Shown here: positions 39,017 to 48,848 of the stretch, piece after piece
Numbering within the stretch: position 1 is the first letter of the stretch
How the letters are laid out: each line of letters opens with the position of its first letter
Assembly: GCA_023427985.1 (NCBI GenBank)
Contig: JAEYZM010000027.1
Location: 1 to 62,242, forward strand
Direction: 5' to 3'
From: Bacteroidota bacterium
Lineage (GTDB): Bacteria; Bacteroidota; Bacteroidia; Sphingobacteriales; Sphingobacteriaceae
DNA length: 62,242 nt
Made by a program: the position numbers and the translations under genes
The notes under the pieces: generated by a model
What the model was told of the DNA's origin: nothing
The model's database searches: none
What the model saw: the letters and a program-made list of their open reading frames with translations, nothing else

Positions 39017-39762
39017 AAATAGCTTTAATAGGATATGGGAAAATGGGTAAGGAGATAGAGAAAATCGCTTTACAAAAGGGGCATGAAATTGTGATGAAAA
39101 TTCATGCCGATAATAGAGATGAATTTACCATTGAAAATTTAAAGCAAGCCGATGTTGCCATTGAATTTACAACACCAGATTCGGTAGTAGAGCATGTAAA
39201 AAAATGTGCTGATGCTGGTGTTCCAGTAGTAGTAGGCACAACTGCATGGTACGAACATTTCGACATGCTAACAGAGTACGTGAGCGCTCATACATCGGCA
39301 TTATTTTATGCGACCAATTTTAGCATTGGGGTGAATTTGTTTTTTAAGATCAATGAGATGGCAGCGAACTTAATGAAGAATTTTCCGTATGAATTAAGTA
39401 TGGATGAAATTCATCATACGCAAAAGCTCGATGCGCCAAGTGGTACAGCCATTACAACTGCTGAGCGAATTATGAATGTATATCCGCAAAAAAATACATG
39501 GGCTAACAAAATAGTTACAGTAAATGAAGATAGACATGATACGAAAGTTGGATCTTCGGAGTTAATGATACGTTCTATTCGTGAAGATGCAGTACCCGGA
39601 ACACATACGGTGTATTACGATTCGGAAGTAGATACAATAGAGATTACACATACTGCGCATAATAGAGTAGGCTTTGCAAAGGGAGCTTTGAGTGCGGCGG
39701 AATGGTTAAAAGGGAAAAAAGGAATTTACAACATGAACGATTTATTATCGTTCGATAAATAG
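39013..39762 (+). CDS. dapB: 4-hydroxy-tetrahydrodipicolinate reductase
   Basis: NAD(P)H enzyme of lysine and diaminopimelate synthesis. 249 residues. Nucleotide loop GYGKMGKEIE near the start, EFTTPDSV, ATNFSIGVNLF, and the substrate-binding EIHHTQKLDAPSGTA. Translationally coupled to DUF5683 (ATGA overlap) and 5 bases before lepB. Confidence 0.97.
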   Translation: MKIALIGYGKMGKEIEKIALQKGHEIVMKIHADNRDEFTIENLKQADVAIEFTTPDSVVEHVKKCADAGVPVVVGTTAWYEHFDMLTEYVSAHTSALFYATNFSIGVNLFFKINEMAANLMKNFPYELSMDEIHHTQKLDAPSGTAITTAERIMNVYPQKNTWANKIVTVNEDRHDTKVGSSELMIRSIREDAVPGTHTVYYDSEVDTIEITHTAHNRVGFAKGALSAAEWLKGKKGIYNMNDLLSFDK

Positions 39763-39767
39763 AAATT

Positions 39768-40862
39768 ATGAACTGGAAATTTTGGAAGAAAAGTACGAAA
39801 GAAAAAAAGAAGAAGTCGGCAACTCGTGAATGGTTCGATGCCTTGATTTTTGCAGTCATTGCAGCAACAATTATTCGAGGTTTGTTTATTGAAGCCTTCA
39901 CCATTCCAACACCATCGATGGAGCGTTCCTTGTTAGTTGGTGATTTTCTTTTTGTGAGTAAAGTGAATTACGGAGCACGTACACCAGTTACACCTTTATC
40001 GTTCCCATTTGCACATCATACCATGCCTGTAATTGGAACGAAGTCTTATTTGGAATGGATTAAACTTCCTTATTATAGATTGCCAGGTTTAGGAAAAGTT
40101 GAGCGGAACGATGTGGTTGTGTTTAATTATCCGATGGAGGATTTTAGGCCGATCGACAAACAAGAAAACTATATCAAACGATGTGTAGGGATTGCAGGAG
40201 ATACCTTAGAAATAAAAGATACGAAAGTATATATTAACGGTGTTGCAGAAAGTTTTCCAGTAGATGCACAAGGTAGTTATTTGGTGAAGACGGATGGTAG
40301 TGGTTTTAATAAAAAAACATTAGCGAACTATCATATTTACGAGTACGGACAATTAGCAGAAGCAGGTTCTTACATTTTTACATTAACTAAGGAACAAAAA
40401 GATGAATTAGCTAAATTTTCAAATGTAAAATCGGTTGAAGAGGCCTTTCGTATGCGTGGACAGTATGTCGACTATGTATTTCCACACGATGCAAAATTAG
40501 GATGGAACGAAGATAATTTTGGACCATTGATTATACCTGCTAAAGGAATGCGTATGAGTTTAAATATGAATAATATTGAAATGTATCGTAGAGCGATAGA
40601 GGTGTATGAGGAAAATAAATTAGAAATTAAAGACGATGGCATTTACATCAACGACCAGAAGACGAACGAATATACTTTTCAAATGGATTATTATTTCATG
40701 ATGGGCGATAACAGACATAATTCTTTGGATTCAAGATTTTGGGGATTTGTTCCTGAGAATAGAATCGTAGGAAAAGCCTTGTTTATATGGATGTCATGGG
40801 ATGCCAATGCATCGTTCTTTAGTAAGATTCGTTGGAGTAGGTTGTTTAAGGGAATAGAATAG
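39768..40862 (+). CDS. lepB: signal peptidase I
   Basis: Inner-membrane serine/lysine protease that removes signal peptides. 364 residues with one N-terminal helix (about 25-45). The catalytic serine is S50 in TIPTPSMERSL and the lysine K137 in NYIKRCVGIAGD; box E is MMGDNRHNSLDSRFWG. The length exceeds E. coli-type core enzymes because of an insertion between boxes D and E, usual in this phylum. Followed by a mosaic repeat. Confidence 0.96.
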   Translation: MNWKFWKKSTKEKKKKSATREWFDALIFAVIAATIIRGLFIEAFTIPTPSMERSLLVGDFLFVSKVNYGARTPVTPLSFPFAHHTMPVIGTKSYLEWIKLPYYRLPGLGKVERNDVVVFNYPMEDFRPIDKQENYIKRCVGIAGDTLEIKDTKVYINGVAESFPVDAQGSYLVKTDGSGFNKKTLANYHIYEYGQLAEAGSYIFTLTKEQKDELAKFSNVKSVEEAFRMRGQYVDYVFPHDAKLGWNEDNFGPLIIPAKGMRMSLNMNNIEMYRRAIEVYEENKLEIKDDGIYINDQKTNEYTFQMDYYFMMGDNRHNSLDSRFWGFVPENRIVGKALFIWMSWDANASFFSKIRWSRLFKGIE

Positions 40863-41024
40863 AATTTAGTTAAGAGTTAAGAATTAAGAGTTAAGAGTTA
40901 AGAACGTAGAGCGTACAGCGTATTGCGTAGTGCGTATTGCGTATTGCGTATTGTGTAGAAAGTGATGTGAAGAGTGTCCCATTTCAATACTAGTTACTAG
41001 ATACTAGTTACTCAAGTACTACCA
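40863..41024. repeat. three-module repeat between lepB and the Ldh gene
   Basis: In plus orientation: TTAAGAGTTAAGAATTAAGA words ending TTAAGAACG (40867-40904), a GCGTATTGCGTA array of about six units (40906-40956), then ACTAGTTACTAGATACTAGT (40989-41008) and CTCAAGTACTACC. Modules one and three occur in the same order at two other loci. Confidence 0.65.
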
Positions 41025-42116
41025 CTATTCAAAAGGTTCAATCCCAATTTCTTTACTTATTTCGTTAAGATCTTGAATTACTAATTTATTTAAAGGGATA
41101 CCTTCTATTGATCTAATTTTTTCAGATTCAAGTTCGGGTTCACCTGGTATAATAACAGGTTGATTTGGGTTAATAGCTTCGGCATTTTTAAATCGATGAA
41201 TCCAGGTATCGATGGCCTTGAAATAATCTTCTTTTTCTCGGAAACCGTCGATACGCATTGCACCAAAAAAATGTCCAATACCTTGTCCTACCGGATTGGG
41301 GTCTGGCTCAAGAAATGCAACAAAAGGAGGGACCCAGGGTCCAAAATTCGCACCGGACAATACAGCAGAAAAAATATCAACAGCAGCACTTAGTCCAAAG
41401 CCTTTATGGCTACCTTGCTCGCGAGTACTTCCGAGAGGTAAAAGACTACCACCATTTTTTAGAGCATTGGCATCGACAGAATGAGTGCCATCGGAATTTT
41501 GCACCCAACCTTCGGGTAAAGATTTACCTTCTCTTTGCGCGATCTCTAACTTACCATTGGCTGCAGTGGAAGTGGCCATATCAATCACTATAGCTGGATA
41601 ATTTTTTGCTGGAAAAACATAACACATTGGATTAGTGCCAAGCATTCGTTCTTTAGAAAATGTAGGTGCAACCAATGGACTCGCATTAGTCATCGCGATT
41701 CCAATCATGTCCTGCTCCAAAGCTTTCATAGCATGGTATGCAGCAATACCGAAATGATTCGAATTCTTCACACTTACCCATCCGGTTCCATATTCTTTAG
41801 CTTTATCTATTGCTACTTGCATCGCAAACTGTCCTACACATAAACCAAGTCCCGCATCACCATCGACAGTAGCAGTAGAAAATTTTTCATGAATAATTTG
41901 GGGCGATGCATGAGCGTTAATTCTGCCTTTTTTCCATAATCGGAAATACCCCGATAATCGAGCAATACCATGAGAATCAATCCCTCTAAGATCGGCCGAT
42001 AAGAGAACTTTAGCCGAAATAGTAGCTTCTTTTACTGTTAAACCCATATAAAGAAAGGTTGAAACAGCAAAATCTTCTAATTTTTTGGCAGGATATTTGG
42101 GGTGTGTAGAAAACAT
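41025..42116 (-). CDS. Ldh-family (malate/L-lactate/ureidoglycolate-type) dehydrogenase
   Basis: A 363-residue NAD(P)-dependent oxidoreductase of the YlbC/ComC-like fold distinct from classical lactate dehydrogenase. Family segments: GIDSHGIARLSGY (substrate histidine), GVSVKNSNHFG-like WVSVKNSNHFGIAAYH, TNASPLVAPT, GTNPMCYVFPA and GSHKGFGLSAAVDI. The 2-oxoacid acted on cannot be told from sequence. Stands alone, convergent with lepB. Confidence 0.9.
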   Translation of the reverse strand: MFSTHPKYPAKKLEDFAVSTFLYMGLTVKEATISAKVLLSADLRGIDSHGIARLSGYFRLWKKGRINAHASPQIIHEKFSTATVDGDAGLGLCVGQFAMQVAIDKAKEYGTGWVSVKNSNHFGIAAYHAMKALEQDMIGIAMTNASPLVAPTFSKERMLGTNPMCYVFPAKNYPAIVIDMATSTAANGKLEIAQREGKSLPEGWVQNSDGTHSVDANALKNGGSLLPLGSTREQGSHKGFGLSAAVDIFSAVLSGANFGPWVPPFVAFLEPDPNPVGQGIGHFFGAMRIDGFREKEDYFKAIDTWIHRFKNAEAINPNQPVIIPGEPELESEKIRSIEGIPLNKLVIQDLNEISKEIGIEPFE

Positions 42117-42182
42117 AATTAATTGATTTATTGTTCAAAAGTACGATTTGCATAAAAATGAGCCATAAAATGTTGGTAAATA

Positions 42183-42215
42183 TTTGCAAAAGATGTAACA
42201 ATTTAATTAAATTTG
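42183..42215 (+). promoter_or_regulatory. strong promoter of the first tandem T9SS gene
   Basis: TTTG (42183-42186), 21-base spacer, TAAATTTG (42208-42215): full consensus. About 35 bases of A-rich leader to the ATG. Fits the gene's codon use, which suggests high expression. Confidence 0.7.
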
Positions 42216-42255
42216 ATTTTAAAGAAACTTTGTATTAAACAAACAATTAAAAACT

Positions 42256-44079
42256 ATGATGAAAAAACTACTTTTAGTCGGCTTAGGATCTGCAATGATC
42301 TTACAAGCTAGTGCTCAAGAAGCAGCTCGTTTAACAAACGGAGCACACGACGGGCAAAAACTATCGAATCGCAGCATTGTAAAAAGAGCACCTATTTCTA
42401 AAGCTTCTACATCAGCTTTGAATATTAATCCAATTACTATCGGATCTTCAGCAAATGCATTTGGTTCGTTAAACAACAGAAACACTAGAGTTTCTGCTTC
42501 TGCTGATTTAAATACAGTATTGTTTATTCACCGTGGTGATGCTGCTGTAACAGGTCAATCAGGAAACATGACGGTATTTGATTACTCTACTGATGGTGGT
42601 TCTACTTGGACTGCAAACGCAGGTCCTGTAATCCCTGCTGGTTTAGTTGCATCTTTCCCAGGTACTAGATATCCATCAGGTATATTAGTGAACCCTACAC
42701 CAGGTAATACTAACATTGCAAATGCAAGAGTTACTGCAATGGCTGCTCACGCAACTGGTGAAAACTTTAGTTGGGGAACATTAACTGTTGGTACATCTAG
42801 ATTAGATGGAACAGGTATGAAAGCTAATGTATTCCAAGCGGGTCAAGCTTACATCCCTGGAACAATGACAGAAAGAGTACCGGGTGAATACTGGACTGTA
42901 GATGATACTACAACTTCAGGTCAAGTGGCTCTTTACAAAGGTGTATACAGCGTTTCAGGTGATTCAGTTGAATGGACAGTTGCAGGTTCTTTAGGAACTG
43001 CAAGAGAAATCTTTGACATTACATTTGACTCAACTGTAACAATTTTCGATACTTGGGTAGCATTCTCACCAGATGGTCAAATCGGATGGGCTGCAACACA
43101 AGGTGAAATTGCATCTAATACAGTTGACACTGCTGCATATCCAATTTTCTGGAAATCAACAGATGGTGGTGCTACATGGAGCGCACCAGAAGATGTACGT
43201 TTGAAAGATTTTCAAAATGTAGTTGACGCAGTTTTAGGTTTCAAACCAACTACTGCATTCGAAGCGGCATTATCAGTAGATAACCAAGGTAATCCTCACT
43301 TTTTCTTTGTAGCAGGTCCTGCTGCATCGACTCCATACTCAATTGGTACAGGTATTACTTTACCTTTAGTAGATATTACTAGAGATAACAATGCTTGGGT
43401 TGCTAATATTGTTGATACTGTACAATCATTTAGAGGTACTCCACAAGGAACTACTACTTCACAGGATAACACTCCATTCATTGCAAGAACAGCTGATGGT
43501 TCAACTTTAGTTTTCGTATGGAACGATACAAAAGCTGAAAACCAAACAACTGCTGGTGCTAATGATTTCCCTGACTTATACGTAAAAGCTTACGATGTAG
43601 CTAGCAAAACTTTTGGTGAAAAAATCAACGCAACTGAAGGTACTTCAGTTGAATCAATCGCTTACTTACCTGCTGTTGGTAGAATTGCTACTCCAGTTGC
43701 TGGTGGTGTGAGAATTCACGCGGTTGTAACTTCATTCACTGGTGATGAAAACGTACAAGTTAACTTTGCATACTTAGATGGTTTTGATATTGCTTTAACT
43801 GGTGTAAGCAATGTTAAGAATACATTATTCGAAGTTACAGGTAACTATCCTAACCCATTCTCAGGTACTACTTCATTTGATTTATCATTGAACAAAGCAT
43901 CTGACGTGAAAGTAACTGTATCTAACTTATTAGGTCAAGTTATTTCTACTGAATTATCAAGCTTATCAGCTGGTAAACACACATTGAATATCAATGCTGA
44001 AGGTTTAGCAACTGGTATCTACACATTCACTGTAGAAGCAGGTGGTTTCTCTGAAACTAACAAAATGGTTGTTAAGTAA
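42256..44079 (+). CDS. abundant-type secreted protein with T9SS type A tail
   Basis: A 607-residue exported protein: signal peptide (to QASAQ), a beta-rich body with an Asp-box-like YSTDGGSTW and a second STDGGATW, and a T9SS tail (GNYPNPFSGTTSFDLSLN, GIYTFTVEAGG, NKMVVK). The body resembles a sialidase/BNR-type propeller but no enzyme residues are recognised. Codons are strongly biased (GGT, GCT, TTA, GTA, AAC), unlike most neighbours, suggesting a very highly expressed product. Consensus promoter before it and hairpin after it make it monocistronic. A shorter paralogue follows. Confidence 0.9.
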   Translation: MMKKLLLVGLGSAMILQASAQEAARLTNGAHDGQKLSNRSIVKRAPISKASTSALNINPITIGSSANAFGSLNNRNTRVSASADLNTVLFIHRGDAAVTGQSGNMTVFDYSTDGGSTWTANAGPVIPAGLVASFPGTRYPSGILVNPTPGNTNIANARVTAMAAHATGENFSWGTLTVGTSRLDGTGMKANVFQAGQAYIPGTMTERVPGEYWTVDDTTTSGQVALYKGVYSVSGDSVEWTVAGSLGTAREIFDITFDSTVTIFDTWVAFSPDGQIGWAATQGEIASNTVDTAAYPIFWKSTDGGATWSAPEDVRLKDFQNVVDAVLGFKPTTAFEAALSVDNQGNPHFFFVAGPAASTPYSIGTGITLPLVDITRDNNAWVANIVDTVQSFRGTPQGTTTSQDNTPFIARTADGSTLVFVWNDTKAENQTTAGANDFPDLYVKAYDVASKTFGEKINATEGTSVESIAYLPAVGRIATPVAGGVRIHAVVTSFTGDENVQVNFAYLDGFDIALTGVSNVKNTLFEVTGNYPNPFSGTTSFDLSLNKASDVKVTVSNLLGQVISTELSSLSAGKHTLNINAEGLATGIYTFTVEAGGFSETNKMVVK

Positions 44080-44100
44080 TTAAGCTAACACCACATAATA

Positions 44101-44130
44101 AAAAAGCCCCGAATATTTCGGGGCTTTTTT
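44101..44130 (+). terminator. terminator after the first tandem T9SS gene
   Basis: Stem AAAAAGCCCCGAA / TTCGGGGCTTTTT with a three-base loop and T-run. Confidence 0.9.
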
Positions 44131-44178
44131 ATTTATGTTCTTATTGAAATATTCAAATTTTATTCTTATATTGTTTAT

Positions 44179-45891
44179 ATGAATAAAGTAATATTTTGTA
44201 CAAGTTTGATTTTGCTCTCATGCTTCAACGCAATTGCTCAAGGTTTTTATCCTAACCCAATTTTGATCGGCTCTTCAAAAAATGCAAAAGCTCATTATCC
44301 ATTACATAAATCAAAGCTCTCTGTTAACGAGGAAATAAATGGGGTCTTATTCTTACATACAGCGAATCCTGCTTTGCCGAATTTAAATGATAATGTTCTA
44401 GTATTTGATTATTCTGTCGACAATGGGCATACCTGGAGTTCTAATGTGGGGCCAATAATGTCTGGACAAGCAAATAACACCTATCCGAATTTTTTTCAAG
44501 GTTATATTTACAATCCTATAGGAAACACAAATACGAATAATGCGCGAGCAATTGCTCTAAGTGCATTTAATAATCAACAAAACAACACTTGGTCTGAAAT
44601 TAAATCGGCCAACTCTAAATTGGATGGCTCTATTAATAAAGAATCATTCCTTCCAATAAATACACAAGCTATTCCTAAAACTCTAGTTGAAAAAATTCCA
44701 GGCGAATACTGGGCCTTAATGAATGAGAATGCCTCTTCAGATATTAGTTTATTTAAAGCAGTATATAGTGTGAGTCGTGATTCTTTAACTTGGACAAGTA
44801 TTGCATTATTCAATGTGGATTCTTTGTTTCATACACTAGACGATTCATTAAAACAATTTGAATATTCTATGGGCTTTTCACCCGATGGAAACACGGCATG
44901 GATTGCGATAAATGGCGATTTAATTAACGATACCGTAAATCGTGTAAAATCTGTTTTTTGGAAAAGTAGCGATGCAGGAAACATATGGTCGGAAGAAATG
45001 ATCGTTGATGTTTTAGAACTAAATTCAATGAAAAATGAATTTGGTAATTCTAACATAGCTTTTGGAAAAGAAAGCTCTCTTGTTGTTGATGCTTTAGGTA
45101 ATCCACATTTTGTTTTTACAATTGGTAATGCAGCTCCTAATCATTTAGAAATTCTTCCCGATGATAAATTAGGATTATACGATTTAACATTTAAAAATAA
45201 TGAATGGACTGCTTTGAAAATAACTTCATTAAACTCATATACTAACAAGCCCTTTTTTAATTCAAACATTATTTTAGAAAATTCACCCTCTGTTTCTAGA
45301 ACTACAAACGGTTACACGCTATTTTATACTTGGACAGATACTAGAATAGATAATCAGACTGTACCATACTCCAACGACTTTCCAGATATGTTTATGGAAA
45401 TAAATTTTTTAGAGTTCAATACGTTTTGGGGCAATATGAATTTAACTTTAAATAGTGAAATTGAAGCAATCGTTCGAATGCCTTCTGTAGCAACAATCGT
45501 TTCTGACATTGGTCAATTTTGGAAACTTCATGTAGTAAATTCTGAATTTACTATGGATGTTAACGAGCCCTTGAATCACTATTATCTTGATAACTTAGAA
45601 ATACTAAAACCTGGAGGCATTGAACAAAACAAATCAATAGTTCAAATGTCGAATAATTATCCAAATCCATTTAATAGGGAATCTCATGTGGACATTACAT
45701 TGAAAAAAAATGCGAAAGCCCAGCTCAAAATAAGAAATATGTATGGTCAACTATTACAAAGTAATGAGTATTATTTAGAATCTGGAACTCATACCTTAAA
45801 ACTTGATGCTAGTGGTCTTGTTAATGGCATTTATATTTATTCAGTTGAAGTTGATGGATATACCTTAAGTAAAAAAATGATTGTGGAGTAA
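44179..45891 (+). CDS. paralogous secreted protein with T9SS type A tail
   Basis: A 570-residue paralogue of the preceding gene: the same N-terminal pattern (NPILIGSSKNA against NPITIGSSANA), VFDYSVDNGHTW against VFDYSTDGGSTW, EKIPGEYWAL against ERVPGEYWTV, and a T9SS tail (NNYPNPFNRESHVDITL, GIYIYSVEVDG, KKMIVE). Signal peptide to CFNAIAQ. Unlike its neighbour the codon use is ordinary, so it is probably expressed at a low level. It arose by tandem duplication. Surface role unknown. Confidence 0.88.
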   Translation: MNKVIFCTSLILLSCFNAIAQGFYPNPILIGSSKNAKAHYPLHKSKLSVNEEINGVLFLHTANPALPNLNDNVLVFDYSVDNGHTWSSNVGPIMSGQANNTYPNFFQGYIYNPIGNTNTNNARAIALSAFNNQQNNTWSEIKSANSKLDGSINKESFLPINTQAIPKTLVEKIPGEYWALMNENASSDISLFKAVYSVSRDSLTWTSIALFNVDSLFHTLDDSLKQFEYSMGFSPDGNTAWIAINGDLINDTVNRVKSVFWKSSDAGNIWSEEMIVDVLELNSMKNEFGNSNIAFGKESSLVVDALGNPHFVFTIGNAAPNHLEILPDDKLGLYDLTFKNNEWTALKITSLNSYTNKPFFNSNIILENSPSVSRTTNGYTLFYTWTDTRIDNQTVPYSNDFPDMFMEINFLEFNTFWGNMNLTLNSEIEAIVRMPSVATIVSDIGQFWKLHVVNSEFTMDVNEPLNHYYLDNLEILKPGGIEQNKSIVQMSNNYPNPFNRESHVDITLKKNAKAQLKIRNMYGQLLQSNEYYLESGTHTLKLDASGLVNGIYIYSVEVDGYTLSKKMIVE

Positions 45892-45893
45892 AA

Positions 45894-47483
45894 TTAAATG
45901 CTAATTACTTTGAATTGTTTATCGAAAACAACACTATTATCATATAGGATTTGAAATAATTCGTTACCAACTTCTGAATAGACCAAGCTAAAATTTTCTT
46001 TACGCTCTTGTAGTTTTCCAGATGGGAAATATTTAGATCTGAGATTCAATGCTATTTCGATCCCTTCAGATTGATTGCGCTTCTCATGTTTTAATATTTT
46101 CTTTTCTAGATTAGAATACATACGCTCAATTCGTTTCTCCATTCCAATTACTGATTTGGGTAATTGTTGATTTACTTTCGAAATATGGTTACTTAAGGAA
46201 TTTAAAAGTTCAGATGTCTTATTTTTATAATCCTCAATTGATAGTTTATTTTGTGTATGTTTTAGTACGTATTGATTTGCAATCTGCTCTGCATTATCAA
46301 ACAGATTTTTTATTTGAAAACCAATCTTTTCCCAACGATCTAAGTCATTTGAATGCATAAGCATAAATGAATTTCTCCAAACCAATATGGGCATAGGTGT
46401 AGAATAATTTTCGAATATTGGTTTTAACTGTAACCAATATGAGATTTCACCGGGTCCACCAATATATGCTAGGTTGGGTAAAATCATTTCTTGATACAAT
46501 GGACGTAATACTACGTTTGGGCTAAATTTTTCGGGTTTTGATTCTACTAATTGCATCAACTCATCTCTTGTCCATTGATGGACTGAATCTGTAGTTTCAT
46601 AGAAGCCATCAGTATTTTTTACAATACGATTTCTATAGTTTTTATCGAGATAGAAAAAATTAATTTCTCTTGGATTCACTTGAGTAGCATATCCTAAATC
46701 ATTTAGCGATGTATTACAGGCACTCACACTTTTAAATGAAGAATGTTGTTGTAAATCGTCTTTGATTACTTCTTTAAATAAAGATTTTAAACGAGCATCA
46801 TTCGCATCTAAAATTACTATACCAAATTTACCTAAAAGATCATTTACTAATATTCGTGTAGCTTGTGATAAATTAGTATTAGTATATGCTATTTTAAATT
46901 TTTCAATTAACTCATTTGCAAATTTACGATCTGCTAAAAAAACTTTCAGCGAAGCAATAATATTTTCTATTCCATTCGTGCTAAAAGCTCCACATGCTCC
47001 CTTTTCTTTATTATTCCAAGTGAAGGTATGTCCAGATAAATTAAAATGATTTATTTCCTCGAAATCATGATCCTCCGTTGCCATCCAAAATATTGGAACA
47101 AAATTAAAATCAGGATTCTTCTTTTTACTTTCCTCTGCGAGTTTAACAGTCGATAATATTTTGAAAATGAAATACCATTCTGCTGTGAAAAGTCCAAGTT
47201 GATGCCCAGTAGTGATAGTGAAGGTATTTGGACTTAAAAGAGATTGTATATTATGTGCCGATGATTCGGACAATTGAAGCGAAGCGTTTTGTTCAAGCAA
47301 TACATCGACTAGCAATTTACGTTTTTCATCGCTGAATTTTTTGTTTTCAATTGCGGTTGCAATTGAATCAATGGATGCTTCGTATTGGTAATACTTTCTT
47401 AAAGATTCTTTTCCATTGATATAGTCAAGAAATAATTCTGAAAAATAATTGTTGCTATATGGAACTGAGTAAGTATGATTCAT
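45894..47483 (-). CDS. bshC: putative cysteine ligase BshC
   Basis: Last step of bacillithiol synthesis, adding cysteine to GlcN-malate. About 529 residues. N-terminal YFSELFLDYINGKESLRKYY, then TGHQLGLFTAEWYFIFKI (adenylate-type nucleotide-binding region), FWMATEDHDFEEINHF, VLRPLYQEMILPNLAYIGGP and a long coiled coil before the C-terminus; all BshC signatures. The ATG at 47483 is used; a TTG lies seven codons upstream. With bshA it makes the pathway nearly complete in this window. Confidence 0.94.
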   Translation of the reverse strand: MNHTYSVPYSNNYFSELFLDYINGKESLRKYYQYEASIDSIATAIENKKFSDEKRKLLVDVLLEQNASLQLSESSAHNIQSLLSPNTFTITTGHQLGLFTAEWYFIFKILSTVKLAEESKKKNPDFNFVPIFWMATEDHDFEEINHFNLSGHTFTWNNKEKGACGAFSTNGIENIIASLKVFLADRKFANELIEKFKIAYTNTNLSQATRILVNDLLGKFGIVILDANDARLKSLFKEVIKDDLQQHSSFKSVSACNTSLNDLGYATQVNPREINFFYLDKNYRNRIVKNTDGFYETTDSVHQWTRDELMQLVESKPEKFSPNVVLRPLYQEMILPNLAYIGGPGEISYWLQLKPIFENYSTPMPILVWRNSFMLMHSNDLDRWEKIGFQIKNLFDNAEQIANQYVLKHTQNKLSIEDYKNKTSELLNSLSNHISKVNQQLPKSVIGMEKRIERMYSNLEKKILKHEKRNQSEGIEIALNLRSKYFPSGKLQERKENFSLVYSEVGNELFQILYDNSVVFDKQFKVISI

Positions 47484-47531
47484 TGAATGAGTATATAAAA
47501 TCAAACAACAAGATAAGCAAAGAGTTCTAAA

Positions 47532-48845
47532 TTATTTTTTATTTATTCTTCCGTATAAATCGAATTCTGTAGCATCGTAAATATTCACTTCTACAAAATC
47601 GCCAATACGTAAATATTCATCTTTTGCATCAATCAGTACTTCGTTGTCGACTTCTGGTGAATCGAATTCCGTTCTACCTATAAAGTAATCTTTTTCAATT
47701 CTGTCAACTAAAACTTTATATGTTTTTCCTATGCGTTCTTGATTTAATTCCATTGAAATATCTTGTTGCAATGCCATAATCTCATCGGCACGCTCTTGTT
47801 TTCTTTCATCAGGAACATCGTCAATTAATGTATATGCATGAGTGTTCTCTTCGTGTGAGTAAGTGAATACGCCCAATCGATCAAAACGCATTTCTTCTAC
47901 AAATTTCAATACTTCTTCCTGATCTTTTTCTGTTTCACCTGGATATCCTGAAATCAATGTGGTACGCATGGCAATGCCTGGAACGCGTTCACGAATTTCA
48001 TTTACTAATTCTATGGTTCTGCGTTTTGTAATTCCTCTACGCATCGATTTTAACATATTGTCGGTAATATGTTGCAAAGGCATGTCGAGGTACTTGCAAA
48101 TGTTCGAACGTTCGTTCATCACATCTAAAACATCCATTGGAAATTGAGAAGGATATGCGTATTGCAATCGTATCCAATCGATACCTTCCACATCGGAAAG
48201 ATTTCGTAATAAATCGGCAAGCTTACGCTCGTTATAAATATCTAAACCGTAGTAGGTTAAATCTTGTGCGATTAAGATTAATTCCTTAGTTCCATTTTTT
48301 GCTAAATGCTTCGCTTCTTTCACTAAGTCTTCAATCGACTTAGACACATGGCCACCGCGCATCAAAGGAATTGCACAGAATGAGCAAGGTCTGTTGCAAC
48401 CTTCAGAAATTTTAAAATATGCATAATGCGATGGTGTGGTAATTAATCGTTCACCTACCAACTCATGCTTATAGTCGGCCCCAATTGTTTTTAACAATCG
48501 AGCCAATTCATTCGTCCCAAAATAAGCATCTACATTTGGAATTTCTTTTTCCAAATCGGGTTTATATCGAGCCGAAAGACAACCGGTCACATATACTTTT
48601 TCTATGTCTCCTTTTTCTTTCAGATCCACGTACTTCAAAATGGTATCAATCGATTCTTGCTTGGCATTATCAATAAAACCACAGGTGTTGATGATCACTG
48701 TGCTGAAATCGAGTTCTTCCGATTCATGACTTACATCGAAATTATTTCCACGTAATTGACCCAACATCACTTCAGAATCCACGATGTTTTTAGAACATCC
48801 GAGCGTTACGATGTTGATTTTATTTTTATTGCCTTTTGTTTTCAT
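47532..48845 (-). CDS. rimO: ribosomal protein S12 methylthiotransferase
   Basis: Radical SAM enzyme that adds a methylthio group to an aspartate of ribosomal protein S12. 437 residues. UPF0004 domain with cluster cysteines C17, C55 and C89, radical SAM CNRPCSFC (C150, C154, C157), and a C-terminal TRAM domain. Three bases downstream of ftsY, so part of the rpmB-rpmG-DUF4295-ftsY-rimO operon. MiaB is the related tRNA enzyme; the EGCNRPCSFCAIPLMRG context favours RimO. Confidence 0.96.
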   Translation of the reverse strand: MKTKGNKNKINIVTLGCSKNIVDSEVMLGQLRGNNFDVSHESEELDFSTVIINTCGFIDNAKQESIDTILKYVDLKEKGDIEKVYVTGCLSARYKPDLEKEIPNVDAYFGTNELARLLKTIGADYKHELVGERLITTPSHYAYFKISEGCNRPCSFCAIPLMRGGHVSKSIEDLVKEAKHLAKNGTKELILIAQDLTYYGLDIYNERKLADLLRNLSDVEGIDWIRLQYAYPSQFPMDVLDVMNERSNICKYLDMPLQHITDNMLKSMRRGITKRRTIELVNEIRERVPGIAMRTTLISGYPGETEKDQEEVLKFVEEMRFDRLGVFTYSHEENTHAYTLIDDVPDERKQERADEIMALQQDISMELNQERIGKTYKVLVDRIEKDYFIGRTEFDSPEVDNEVLIDAKDEYLRIGDFVEVNIYDATEFDLYGRINKK

Positions 48846-48848
48846 CGC

